From the NCBI RefSeq assembly GCF_019636135.1, contig NZ_JAHBYD010000018.1, positions 1 through 64,000 on the forward strand: a DNA stretch of 64,000 nucleotides, written 5' to 3'. Below are positions 18,700-28,849 of the stretch, one piece after another. The stretch comes from Phenylobacterium sp. Its GTDB lineage: Bacteria; Pseudomonadota; Alphaproteobacteria; Caulobacterales; Caulobacteraceae. The translations under genes and the position numbers were made by a program. Each line of letters opens with the position of its first letter. Within the stretch, counting starts at the first letter, position 1. The notes below the pieces were generated by a model. It searched no databases and had not been told where the DNA came from. It worked only from the letters and a program-made list of their open reading frames with translations.

Positions 18700-20181
18700 A
18701 TGTTGCAGATGCTGCGCGGGCGGGGACTCCGCCTTTCGGTGAGCGCCGTGGCGCTCTTGAGCATGAGCGTCCAGCCGGTGCTGGCGCAGGGCAGGAACGA
18801 CAGCGTCCTGAACGCCTGCGGGACCGAGCGGGCCGGGCTGGTCAAGCTCGACAAGGACTACAAGGACCTGAAGCGCTCCAAGATGGCCAACGCCGTGGGC
18901 GAGGGGGTCAAGCAGGGCGCCATGGTGCTCGCCAAGGGCGTGATGAGCGGCGGCATCCCGGTGGGCGGCCGCGGCGGCGGCGGCTTCGGCAGCGCCATGG
19001 GCGGCATGAGCGGCCTGATGGGCGCCGTCGGCGGCATGGCCATGCAGAGCGCCGCGGCCCAGCAGGCGCAGCAGCCGGGCGGGCAGCCGCAGGCGTCGCA
19101 GCAGGTCGCCATGTTCGGCCAGGACATGCTCTCGGGCGCCATGGGCCTGCAGATCCCGGGCGTCAGCAACTACGGCGGCTTCGGCGTGGGCGGCGGCGGC
19201 GACAACGTGAAGGCCTACGCGGCGCTGGCCGTGCTGGTGGCCATCGTGGCGACGGCCGACGCCTATGCGAAGCTCAAGGAGCAGGAGGCCGGCGGCGACC
19301 TGAAGAAGGCCTCGTTCAACATCGACCAGGACGCGGCGCGCCAGCTCACCGTCTCGCGCCAGATCGTCACCGACGGCGAATCCCTGGTCGACTGCCGCGC
19401 CCGCCAGCTCAGCGACATCAACACCCGCCTGGCCAGCGCCGCCAACGACAAGGACCGCAAGGCCATCCGCCGCGAGCGCACCGACCTCGTCTCGGCGCTG
19501 AAGAAGGATATCGACCTCACCGGCGACGTCGTCGACCAGCACACCGGCATGGCCAAGACCTTCACCCAGGGACGGGCCATGACCGACGGCGCCTCAGAAG
19601 CCGACGTCCTGGGCGGCCAGGCCCCGGCCTACGCCACCGTGGCCGACACCACGAGGAAGTCGATGCCCAAGGCCGGCGGCGCGCCCGCGGGCCAGCAGCA
19701 GGCCGCCGCGCCGCCGCCGCCTCCGCCCCCCTCCGCGCTGGTGGCCATCAAGGCGACCGTGGTGCGCTCGGCCCCGGTGGCCTCGGCCAGCGTGGTCACC
19801 AGCCTGCCGGTCGGCCGCGAGATCCGGCCGAAGACGGGCGAGCCCGACGGCGGCTGGTGGGAGATCGACGTGGCCGGCGCGCCCGGCTACGTGCGCGCCT
19901 CCGACGTCGGCCCGCCCGGCTCCGTCCCGGTGCAGACGGCCGCCGCCAAGGGCGCGCCGGCCAAGGGCGCCGCCAGGGGCAAGGGCGCGGTCCAGGCGAA
20001 GGCCCCGCCGCCGCCTCCGGCCCCCGCCGGCCCGACCAACATCCGCGCCTACAACCAGTCGATCATCGCCGCGCGCGACACCGGCAAGGGCCGCCTCGCC
20101 AGCCTGATGACCGACATCCAGACCAGCCAGCGCCGCGAGAACGTCTTCTACGCCTGGCTCGAACGCCTGCCCTGGAGCTGA
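18700..20181 (+). CDS. Secreted protein with glycine-rich region and bacterial SH3 domain
   Basis: This 493-residue protein has a signal peptide (PVLAQG near residue 29), a lysine-rich helical segment and a Gly/Met-rich stretch. A hydrophobic segment follows around AYAALAVLVAIVATADAY, then a charged helical region. A bacterial SH3 domain spans about residues 346-405 (RSAPVASASVVTSLPVG...WWEID...GYVRASDVG), flanked by two Pro-rich linkers. The ATG at 18700 has AGGAGG eight bases upstream. SH3b domains usually bind peptidoglycan. The gene follows the caspase-Sel1 gene in the same direction; a functional pairing is inferred from this order. Confidence 0.8.
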   Translation: MLQMLRGRGLRLSVSAVALLSMSVQPVLAQGRNDSVLNACGTERAGLVKLDKDYKDLKRSKMANAVGEGVKQGAMVLAKGVMSGGIPVGGRGGGGFGSAMGGMSGLMGAVGGMAMQSAAAQQAQQPGGQPQASQQVAMFGQDMLSGAMGLQIPGVSNYGGFGVGGGGDNVKAYAALAVLVAIVATADAYAKLKEQEAGGDLKKASFNIDQDAARQLTVSRQIVTDGESLVDCRARQLSDINTRLASAANDKDRKAIRRERTDLVSALKKDIDLTGDVVDQHTGMAKTFTQGRAMTDGASEADVLGGQAPAYATVADTTRKSMPKAGGAPAGQQQAAAPPPPPPPSALVAIKATVVRSAPVASASVVTSLPVGREIRPKTGEPDGGWWEIDVAGAPGYVRASDVGPPGSVPVQTAAAKGAPAKGAARGKGAVQAKAPPPPPAPAGPTNIRAYNQSIIAARDTGKGRLASLMTDIQTSQRRENVFYAWLERLPWS

Positions 20182-20238
20182 CCGCGCGGGTCCCACGGTC
20201 CGCCCTCGATACCGCTCATCCCGGTGCGGCGTGGCCGC

Positions 20239-21402
20239 TCAGCCTACGATGGCGTGGGGGATGAAGCGTGACAGGTTCTTCGTGACGCGGCTGCGGTCCT
20301 CGCGGATGCCGATGCCGGCCGGCTCGTCGCCGACGATCCAGGCGCCCACCACCGGATAGGCGCCGTCGAAGGCCGTGGCCTCGTGCAGCGCCTGGCGGAC
20401 GTGGCCTTCCTCGCCGTAGCCCAGGTCGAGCACGCGGGCCCTGCGTCCCTGCTTCACCAGCTCGATGTTCGCGCCCTCGCGGCTGAACAGCGGCTTGCGC
20501 ACATAGGACGAGCCCAGCTCCGCCGCCTTCGGGTCGTCCTCGAAATACGCCGCCAGCAGGTTCGGGTGCCCTTCGTTGCGGGCCCACAGCAGCGGCAGCA
20601 TGCCCTTGTTCGACAGCACCGCCTTCCACGCCGGCTCGATGAACCGCGTCTTCGAGGCCTTGACGTTGGCCGCGTACTCCTCCCGCAGCATCTCCTCCCA
20701 CGGGTAGAGCTTGAACAGCGCCTGGATGACGTAGCCGTCCTGGTCGACGAAGCGGCCGTCGGCGGCGAGGCCGATCTCGCCCACGGGGACGAACTTCGGC
20801 TCGATGCCCGCCTGGCCGGCGATGTCCTCCAGGTACTTCACCGTCTGGCGGTCCTCGACGGAGTCGGCGTCGCTGGAGAAGTGGACGAAGCCGCCGCCCG
20901 GGAAGATCGCGCGGAACCGGGCCTCCAGCTTCTCGTGCAGGCTGTTGAACTGGTCGGCGTCGGCCGGCAGGCGGCCCGCGGCGATCATGTCCTCCAGCCA
21001 GATCCACTGGAACGCGCCCGACTCGTAGATGCTGGTCGGGGTGTCGGCGTTGTACTCGTAGAGCTTGGCCGGCCCGGTCCCGTCATAGGCGAAATCGAAG
21101 CGGCCGTAGAGGGTCGGGTCCCGGCGCGCCCAGCTCTCGGCCACGTCGTCGCGCGACGCCTCCGGGATGGCGAGCTTCGCCATCAGCTCCTCGGACTTCA
21201 CCGCCTCGGCCACGAGGTCCAGGCACATGGCGTGCAGCTCGCGCGCCGGCGCCTCCAGCCCCGCCTCGATCTCCGCGAGGCTGAATTGGTAGTAGGCGCG
21301 CTCGTCCCAGTACCGCGCCCCGTCGAGGTGGCGCCAGGTGAACCCGAGCTGCTCGGCCTTCTCGTCCCAGCCCGGCCGCTCGTCCGTCTTGATGCGTTTC
21401 AT
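20239..21402 (-). CDS. yjfC: Glutathionylspermidine synthase-like ATP-grasp ligase (YjfC-type)
   Basis: This 387-residue protein belongs to the glutathionylspermidine synthase C-terminal family of ATP-grasp amide ligases. The conserved DFAYDGTGPAKLYEYNADTPTSIYES motif (about residues 103-127) marks the ATP/substrate site, and RFIEPAWKAVLSNKG is also conserved. Family members without the amidase domain, such as E. coli YjfC and YgiC, have no proven substrate and are thought to join a peptide or polyamine by an amide bond. Here it is downstream of a PspA gene and a DUF2170 gene on the same strand, with a dyad repeat of about 130 bases in between. Confidence 0.9.
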   Translation of the reverse strand: MKRIKTDERPGWDEKAEQLGFTWRHLDGARYWDERAYYQFSLAEIEAGLEAPARELHAMCLDLVAEAVKSEELMAKLAIPEASRDDVAESWARRDPTLYGRFDFAYDGTGPAKLYEYNADTPTSIYESGAFQWIWLEDMIAAGRLPADADQFNSLHEKLEARFRAIFPGGGFVHFSSDADSVEDRQTVKYLEDIAGQAGIEPKFVPVGEIGLAADGRFVDQDGYVIQALFKLYPWEEMLREEYAANVKASKTRFIEPAWKAVLSNKGMLPLLWARNEGHPNLLAAYFEDDPKAAELGSSYVRKPLFSREGANIELVKQGRRARVLDLGYGEEGHVRQALHEATAFDGAYPVVGAWIVGDEPAGIGIREDRSRVTKNLSRFIPHAIVG

Positions 21403-21427
21403 GGCGCTGAGCTCCGCTTACCTCGAT

Positions 21428-21553
21428 CGTCATCCCCCGGCTTGTCCGGGGGACCCATTGGGCTGTGAGCCGAAAGCCTTCCGCAGCTTCGACGCCGCGC
21501 GACGCCACGAACGCACAGCCCAATGGGTGGCCCGGACAAGCCGGGCCATGACG
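21428..21553. repeat. GTCATCCC/GGGATGAC-type dyad repeat, family 2
   Basis: The arms at 21428-21467 and 21514-21553 are inverted copies; both carry CGGCTTGTCC, CCCATTGGGCTGTG and the ends CGTCAT/ATGACG. They flank a 46-base loop. Related copies lie at 33679-33728, 37148-37277, 58608-58764 and 63428-63449. This one separates yjfC from the pspA gene in the same operon. Confidence 0.88.
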
Positions 21554-21567
21554 AGCGTGGGTGTGGG

Positions 21568-22332
21568 CTAGGAGTCCTTCTTCTCCACCGCCACCGGCTG
21601 CGCCTCGATCTGCAGGCGGGGGGCCTCCAGTTGCGGGGCCGGTTCGCCGGCCGGCGCCTTCAGGCGGGCCAGGATGTCGTCGGCCGAGGAATGGCCGGGC
21701 AGGATGCCCGCCGCGGCCAGCTTGGCGTCGAGGTCGGCGCCCGTGCGCCGGTCCTCCAGCTCGGCGGCGGCCTTGAACTTCTCGTCCTGGATCATCTGGC
21801 GCTCTTTGATGCGCTTCAGGCTGTCGGCGGCCGAGCCCAGCGCCGCGGTGGCGCTGCCGCCCCGCGAGGCGACGGCGGCCTGCGCCCTCTGGACGCTGTC
21901 GTTCACCTTCACCACGTCGATCTCGCGGCGCAGGTTCTCCACCTTCTGCTGCGTCTGGGCGATGGTCTGGTGCAGCCGCTCCTCGGCGACCTTCATGTCG
22001 GCGAGCTGGGGCGTCTTCGTCCCGATGTCGGTTTCCAGTTCCGCGATCCGGGTGGCGACCTCGCGCGCCAGGGCCTCGTCGCCCTTGCCGAGCGCCTGGC
22101 GGGCCGAGCCCTCGTAGCGGGCCGACTGGTCCCTGAGGTTCTGGACCTCCTTCTCGATCATCCGGCGCTTGGCGACCAGGGTCGCCAGGTCGTCGCGGGC
22201 CCGGCCGAGCGCGTTGTCGGCGTCGCGGATCTCCTGGTCGAGGATCCTGAGCGCATTGGCGTCGACCACCGCGGCGCCGGCCTCGTAGGACGCGCCCCGG
22301 AAGAGGGTGATCAGCTTGGAGAAGATGGACAT
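21568..22332 (-). CDS. yjfJ: PspA/IM30-family protein (YjfJ-type)
   Basis: This 254-residue, almost entirely helical protein belongs to the PspA/IM30/ESCRT-III-like family, peripheral proteins that bind and remodel the inner membrane under stress. The N-terminal amphipathic start MSIFSKLITLFRGASYEAG and long coiled-coil arms are evident (ARDDLATLVAKRRMIEKEVQ and neighbouring helices). A Pro-rich C-terminal tail of about 45 residues exceeds classical PspA. It lies 15 bases downstream of the DUF2170 gene and upstream of yjfC, matching the gene content of the enterobacterial yjfIJ...C cluster rather than the psp operon. Confidence 0.92.
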   Translation of the reverse strand: MSIFSKLITLFRGASYEAGAAVVDANALRILDQEIRDADNALGRARDDLATLVAKRRMIEKEVQNLRDQSARYEGSARQALGKGDEALAREVATRIAELETDIGTKTPQLADMKVAEERLHQTIAQTQQKVENLRREIDVVKVNDSVQRAQAAVASRGGSATAALGSAADSLKRIKERQMIQDEKFKAAAELEDRRTGADLDAKLAAAGILPGHSSADDILARLKAPAGEPAPQLEAPRLQIEAQPVAVEKKDS

Positions 22333-22347
22333 CTGGGGTCTCCGGTC

Positions 22348-23016
22348 TCAGGCGGCCGAGGCGAAGCTGTCGCGCAGCTCGCTCGCCGCGCGGATGGCGT
22401 TCTCGGCCAGCATACGCACCTCGATGACCACGGTCTGCAGCGTGGTCTTGCACGACAGCTCGCCGAACAGTTCGTAGAAATCCCGGCCGGCGACGGTGGT
22501 GATGCCGAAGTTCGACAGCGGCACCAGCTTCTGCGCCTTCAGGAGGAAGACGTTGAACGCGGCCTGGTCCTTCTGTTCGTCCACCGGCCAGAGCAGCGCG
22601 CTCACGACGATTTGCTCGGCGCCGACCGACAGGAAGACCGGCAGGTCCCCAAACTCGTGCATGGTGATCTGGAGGACGGGTTCGGTCCCCTCCAGCACGC
22701 GGGCGGTCAGTTCGCCCTCGCGCAGCAGGCGGGTCTCGGACAGCGCGCTCGACAGGCTCTTCACCGACCAGTCGGTGTCGATGACATGGTCCATTTGGAA
22801 TGATCCCTGCGGAGGGCCTGGGTTGGCCAGCAGCGCCGGTCCGCGGCTCGACGCTGTGACGATCGCTCTGGCGGCGGCCTGGACGTCGGCCCTGGCGCCG
22901 GGGGGAACCCAGAGCTCCAGCTTCACGAGCCCGAGCCGCTGGCGTTCCTCGCGCCAGAGCCGGGTCCGTTCCGCGGGGCTCAGGCCCGCCGCCTTGTCCG
23001 TGTTCCGCCGTTTCAT
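22348..23016 (-). CDS. yjfI: DUF2170 protein (YjfI-type) with N-terminal DNA-binding-like extension
   Basis: The C-terminal ~148 residues (from MDHVIDTDW) are the DUF2170/YjfI domain, with conserved features such as LPVFLSVGAEQIVVSALLW and the NFGITTVAGRDFYELFGELS stretch. The open frame continues 74 residues upstream to an ATG at 23016. That extension (SPAERTRLWREERQRLG, then LVKLELWVP and an Ala/Arg helix) resembles the basic strand-helix N-terminus of ribbon-helix-helix/MazE-like antitoxins. The ATG at 23016 has no ribosome site and lies beside the divergent promoter; an alternative ATG at 22794 has AGGGA upstream. I favour the long form because the extension looks like coherent protein. 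Confidence 0.8.
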   Translation of the reverse strand: MKRRNTDKAAGLSPAERTRLWREERQRLGLVKLELWVPPGARADVQAAARAIVTASSRGPALLANPGPPQGSFQMDHVIDTDWSVKSLSSALSETRLLREGELTARVLEGTEPVLQITMHEFGDLPVFLSVGAEQIVVSALLWPVDEQKDQAAFNVFLLKAQKLVPLSNFGITTVAGRDFYELFGELSCKTTLQTVVIEVRMLAENAIRAASELRDSFASAA

Positions 23017-23023
23017 GCGTTCA

Positions 23024-23070
23024 CGTATGCATACGCGTACATTTGACAGCCTGCAAGATGGGCGTATGAT
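23024..23070 (+). promoter_or_regulatory. Promoter with upstream palindrome between yjfI and yjfK
   Basis: TTGACA at 23043-23048 and TATGAT at 23065-23070 are separated by 16 bases, giving a near-consensus housekeeping promoter reading toward the DUF2491 gene. Just upstream, CGTATGCATACG (23024-23035) is a perfect 12-base palindrome. It lies 7 bases before the -35 box and 7 bases from the start codon of the divergent gene. It is placed to act as an operator for both directions. Confidence 0.75.
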
Positions 23071-23094
23071 CCGCCTCCGGAAAGGGCAGGTGAC

Positions 23095-23742
23095 GTGATC
23101 TTCCGGGGATTGTTCGGCGGGCGCCGCGACGAGGGCGGGGATGACCAGGTCATCCCGGTCGTCCGCAACGTCACGATCGGGCGCATGGTGCGGCTGGACC
23201 CGCTGGCCTGGCGCCGGCTGGGCTCCGACACCGTCTTCCGCCTCGACGCCGACACGCTGAACATCGTGGCGCAGGGGCGCATCAACCTGGGCGCCGACGG
23301 CTACGTCCACCGGTTCTACACCGAGGACGACCTGATGCTGCAGATGGTCAGCCCCGACGCCGAGGGGCGGCAGGCGGACGACTTCACCCTGTTCGGCCCG
23401 TGGTCCTCGGACTATCCGCCCGACGCCGGCGCGCGCCGGCGCTGGGGCGACCGCGTGCGGGCGCGCACCTTCAGCGCCGAGGGCCTGCCCGAGTACCGCC
23501 GCTTCTGGTTCGGCGACGCCGACGAGCGGCAGGACCCGGTGAGCTTCTGGGAGAGCGTCTACGACGACCGCGCCGCCCGCCACGTCCGCAAGATCTACCA
23601 GACCTGCATGCTCTTCTCGCGGGACCTCCCCGCGGAGGGGCGCGAGCTGCTCCTGGCCATCGAGATGGAGCCCGAGGGCGGCGACCTCACCCACGAGGTC
23701 ATGGTCGGAATCCCTCTGAACGTCGGAGAATTTGAAGCCTAG
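23095..23742 (+). CDS. yjfK: DUF2491 protein (YjfK-type)
   Basis: A 215-residue soluble protein of the DUF2491/YjfK family, rich in beta-strand and acidic residues, with no signal peptide. Family-like segments include LDPLAWRRLGSDTVFRLD, GYVHRFYTEDDLMLQM and the WFGDADERQDPVSFWE region. No activity is known. The GTG at 23095 is preceded by GGGCAGGTGA and lies 25 bases after a strong -10 box. It heads a three-gene group with DUF350 and DUF1190 genes, divergent from the DUF2170-PspA-GSP synthase genes. Confidence 0.85.
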   Translation: MIFRGLFGGRRDEGGDDQVIPVVRNVTIGRMVRLDPLAWRRLGSDTVFRLDADTLNIVAQGRINLGADGYVHRFYTEDDLMLQMVSPDAEGRQADDFTLFGPWSSDYPPDAGARRRWGDRVRARTFSAEGLPEYRRFWFGDADERQDPVSFWESVYDDRAARHVRKIYQTCMLFSRDLPAEGRELLLAIEMEPEGGDLTHEVMVGIPLNVGEFEA

Positions 23743-23778
23743 GGTGCGGCGCGTCCGCACCCGTTCGAAAGGAAAGAG

Positions 23779-24198
23779 ATGATCGGTTTCGATCCCGCCA
23801 CCTTCGGCGCCGGCGCGCTGTCGTTCGCGCTGGCCTTCCTGGCCGCCGGCGGCTTCACCCTGATCTTCAAGGCGCTCTACCGCTGGATCACGCCGCACGA
23901 CGAAGGCGCGCTGATCCGTGGCGGCAACGTCGCGGCGGCCGTGGCGCTGGGCGGCGCGCTCATCGGCTATGTGATCCCGCTGGCCTCGGCGCTCGCCAAC
24001 ACCCACACCCTGCCCGAGTTCGTGGCCTGGGCGATCCTGGCCGGCGTGATCCAGGTCGCCACCTTCTGGATCGTGCGCCGCATCGCGCTGCCCGACGTCT
24101 CGGCCCGCATCGAGCGCGGCGAGCTCTCGACCGCGCTCTACCTGATGTTCATCTCGATCGTCGTCGGCATCCTCAACGCCGCCTGCATGACGGCCTGA
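23779..24198 (+). CDS. yjfL: DUF350 membrane protein (YjfL-type)
   Basis: A 139-residue inner-membrane protein with four hydrophobic segments of the DUF350/YjfL family. The conserved ALIRGGNVAAAVALGGALIG stretch forms the second membrane segment. An AAAGGAAAGAG ribosome site precedes the ATG. It lies between DUF2491 and DUF1190 genes, the same neighbours as in E. coli. The biochemical role is unknown. Confidence 0.88.
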   Translation: MIGFDPATFGAGALSFALAFLAAGGFTLIFKALYRWITPHDEGALIRGGNVAAAVALGGALIGYVIPLASALANTHTLPEFVAWAILAGVIQVATFWIVRRIALPDVSARIERGELSTALYLMFISIVVGILNAACMTA

Positions 24199-24203
24199 CG
24201 GTC

Positions 24204-24809
24204 GTGAAGCGCACCCGCAAACTGGCGCTGACGTCGCTGATGGCGATGGGCGGCGTCTCGCTCGTGGCCTGCGGCGACAATCCCGCCGCCAACATCCGCA
24301 TCGACCACGACAAGCCGGTCGACGCCTACGCCTACCAGTCCCTGCAGGAGTGCAAGGACAAGGACGAGGTGCCGGACGACGCCTGCGAGGCCGCCGAGAA
24401 GCAGGCCCTCAAGGACGACGAGAAGGCCTCGAAGTGGACCGACCAGGCGTCCTGCGAGGACGTCTACGGCCAGGGCCAGTGCGTCCCGCGCCAGCAGGCC
24501 GGCGGGCACGGCGGGTTCTGGGGCCCGCTGGTCACCGGCTTCATCGTCGGCCGGATGCTGGACGGCGGCTGGGGCGGGCGCGGCCTGTACCGCGACTGGC
24601 GCGACGGCGGGTACTACTCCTACGGCGGCGGCCGGGTCTGGACCGACTACTCGACCGGCCGCACCCGCATCGGCAGCCGCACCTTCGACGCCCCCGACGT
24701 GATCCGCCCGCCCGAAAAGGTGATGAGCCGCTCGTCGGTGATCAGCCGCGGCGGCTTCGGCGGCCGCATGTCCAGCCGCAGCATGGGCAACCGCGGCTGG
24801 GGCGGCTAG
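24204..24809 (+). CDS. yjfM: DUF1190 lipoprotein (YjfM-type)
   Basis: A 201-residue predicted lipoprotein. The signal peptide ends in the lipobox LVAC with Cys23. The mature part has an acidic Cys-containing segment with the DUF1190 pattern (SLQECKDKDEVPDDACEAA, ASCEDVYGQGQCV), then a Gly/Trp/Tyr-rich tail containing GGHGGFWGPLVTGFIVGRML. It starts with GTG 5 bases after the DUF350 stop. It is the last gene of the rightward half of the yjf cluster and is followed by an alphaproteobacterial intergenic repeat. Confidence 0.85.
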   Translation: MKRTRKLALTSLMAMGGVSLVACGDNPAANIRIDHDKPVDAYAYQSLQECKDKDEVPDDACEAAEKQALKDDEKASKWTDQASCEDVYGQGQCVPRQQAGGHGGFWGPLVTGFIVGRMLDGGWGGRGLYRDWRDGGYYSYGGGRVWTDYSTGRTRIGSRTFDAPDVIRPPEKVMSRSSVISRGGFGGRMSSRSMGNRGWGG

Positions 24810-24845
24810 AGCGCGTTCCGAAAAGTGGGAACCGGTTTTCGGAAT
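24809..24845. repeat. Short alphaproteobacterial intergenic repeat
   Basis: AGAGCGCGTTCCGAAAAGTG followed by GGAACCGGTTTTCGGAATAA forms a dyad (TTCCGAAAA...TTTTCGGAA) that is common in alphaproteobacterial genomes. It begins at the stop codon of the DUF1190 gene and may serve as its terminator. The remaining 100 bases to 24960 show no gene. Confidence 0.7.
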
Positions 24846-24960
24846 AAACGCGCGAAAAACAAAAGCCTAGAGCGGGTTGCCTTCCGCAGGGCGATGGGTC
24901 GCTAGAGAGCGGGCAGGAACAGCCTGGATCCCGCCCTGCGCGGGATGAGCGGAGTTTGGA

Positions 24961-26175
24961 ATGTACGACCTCCTGAAAGGCCTGCGGGTCGTCGAGGCTT
25001 CGGCCTTCGTGGCGGGCCCGACGTGCGGGCTCTACCTCGCGCAGATGGGGGCCGAGGTGATCCGGATCGACACCGTCGGCGGCGGGCCGGACTTCCGCCG
25101 CTGGCCGCTCGCGGAGAACGGGTCGAGCCTCTACTGGGAGGGGCTGAACAAGGCCAAGAAGTCGGTCGCCATCGACCTCGGCCGCCCCGAGGGGCGCGAG
25201 CTGGCGCAACGTCTGGCCGCCGCGCCCGGCGACGACGGCGGGCTCTTCGTCACCAACTTCCCGGTCGAGGGGTTCCTTTCGTACGAGACGCTTAAGAAAC
25301 TCCGCGACGACCTGATCTGCGTGCGCGTCATGGGCTGGGCCGACGGCTCGCAGGGCATGGACTACACGATCAACTCGGCGCTGGGCCTGCCGCTGATGAC
25401 CGGGCCGCAGGGCGACGAACGCCCGGTGAACCATGTGCTGGCCGCCTGGGACCTGCTGACCGGCGCCTACTGCGCCTTCGGCCTGGTCTCGGCGCTGCTG
25501 GCGCGGATGCGCGGCCAGGGCGGGCGCGAGATCCGCGCGCCGCTCAGCGACATCGGCGCGGCGACGATGGCGAACCTCGGCTTCACCGCCGAGACCCTGC
25601 TGACCGGCCGGCAGCGGCCGCGGATGGGCAACGACGTCTTCGGCGCCTTCGGCCGCGACTTCATGACCAGGGACGGAGAGAAGCTGATGCTGCTCTGCAT
25701 CACGCCGAAGCAGTGGTCCAAGGCGCTGGACGTGCTGGGCATCGCCGCCGAGGCCGCCGCGGTCGAGGCCGAGCTGGGCGTGTCGTTCGCCAGGGACGAG
25801 GGCCTGCGCTTCACCCACCGCGACCGGCTCTATCCGCTGTTCGAGCGTGCTTTCGCGGCCAGGACCGCGGCCGAGCTGGCGCCCGCGTTCGACGCGGGCG
25901 GCGTCACCTGGGGCAGCTACCAGACCCTGGACGCGGCGCTCGGCGACGCCCGGCTCTACAAGGACAATCCGCTGTTCGAGGCGGTGAGGCACCCGAGCGG
26001 CCTGACCTACGACGCCCCCGGCGCCATGGGGACGATCCCGCAGGACGCGCGCCGGCCCGTCACGCCGGCCCCGAAGCTGGGCCAGCACACCGACGAGGTG
26101 CTGAGCGAGGTGCTGGGCCTCTCCGGCGGCGAGATCGCCCGGCTGCACGACGCCGGCGTCGTCGCGGGCGCCTGA
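24961..26175 (+). CDS. CaiB/BaiF-type CoA-transferase family III
   Basis: A 404-residue protein of the family III CoA-transferases, which move coenzyme A between carboxylic acids. The N-terminal MYDLLKGLRVVEASAFVAGP and QMGAEVIRID are characteristic, as are GLNKAKKSVAIDLGRPEGR and FVTNFPVEGFL. The expected active-site Asp may be in PLSDIGAATMANLG. The substrate acid is unknown. It stands alone; the large hybrid kinase that follows starts 139 bases later. Confidence 0.9.
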   Translation: MYDLLKGLRVVEASAFVAGPTCGLYLAQMGAEVIRIDTVGGGPDFRRWPLAENGSSLYWEGLNKAKKSVAIDLGRPEGRELAQRLAAAPGDDGGLFVTNFPVEGFLSYETLKKLRDDLICVRVMGWADGSQGMDYTINSALGLPLMTGPQGDERPVNHVLAAWDLLTGAYCAFGLVSALLARMRGQGGREIRAPLSDIGAATMANLGFTAETLLTGRQRPRMGNDVFGAFGRDFMTRDGEKLMLLCITPKQWSKALDVLGIAAEAAAVEAELGVSFARDEGLRFTHRDRLYPLFERAFAARTAAELAPAFDAGGVTWGSYQTLDAALGDARLYKDNPLFEAVRHPSGLTYDAPGAMGTIPQDARRPVTPAPKLGQHTDEVLSEVLGLSGGEIARLHDAGVVAGA

Positions 26176-26314
26176 GCGACCCTCTACGGACCGTGGCTGC
26201 GACCGGAAACGAGTAGAATCAACGCCATGCAACCCTAAATTTACATATCCGCCCTAAGGCTGCGCCCCGCCGAGGACAATTCCCGGGAACTGGGACCCGG
26301 CTCAGGGGGAGGCG

Positions 26315-28666
<2,352 letters not shown>

Positions 28667-28710
28667 GGGAATCGCACGCGCTGGAGCGACGGTGAGGCCC
28701 GGGCCGCCGC

Positions 28711-28834
28711 AGCGCCCCCTCCACCACTTCGTGGTCCCCCTCCCCCGCTTCGCAGGGGAGGTACGCGAGGTCGATCGCTCCAAGTACCTCCCCCATTCAT
28801 GGGGGAGGGGGACCCGAAGGGTGGAGGGGGCGCT
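28711..28834. repeat. Long C-rich/G-rich inverted repeat
   Basis: The arms at 28711-28763 and 28784-28834 contain AGCGCCCCCTCCACC / GGTGGAGGGGGCGCT-type ends (a spacer variant lies inside) and CCTCCCC/GGGGAGG-type inner parts. The element lies between two convergent genes and may act as a bidirectional terminator. It is related in composition to the repeats at 6091 and 90. Confidence 0.8.
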
Positions 28835-28849
28835 ACTGCCGCGCGGCGG

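Noticed and set aside
26230..26314. Possible EcfG (general stress) promoter at GGGAAC before the hybrid kinase
   Set aside because: No matching -10 (CGTT) at the required spacing.
28673..28849. Possible small RNA between the two signalling loci
   Set aside because: The structure is fully explained by the G/C-rich inverted repeat; no promoter-like sequence was seen.
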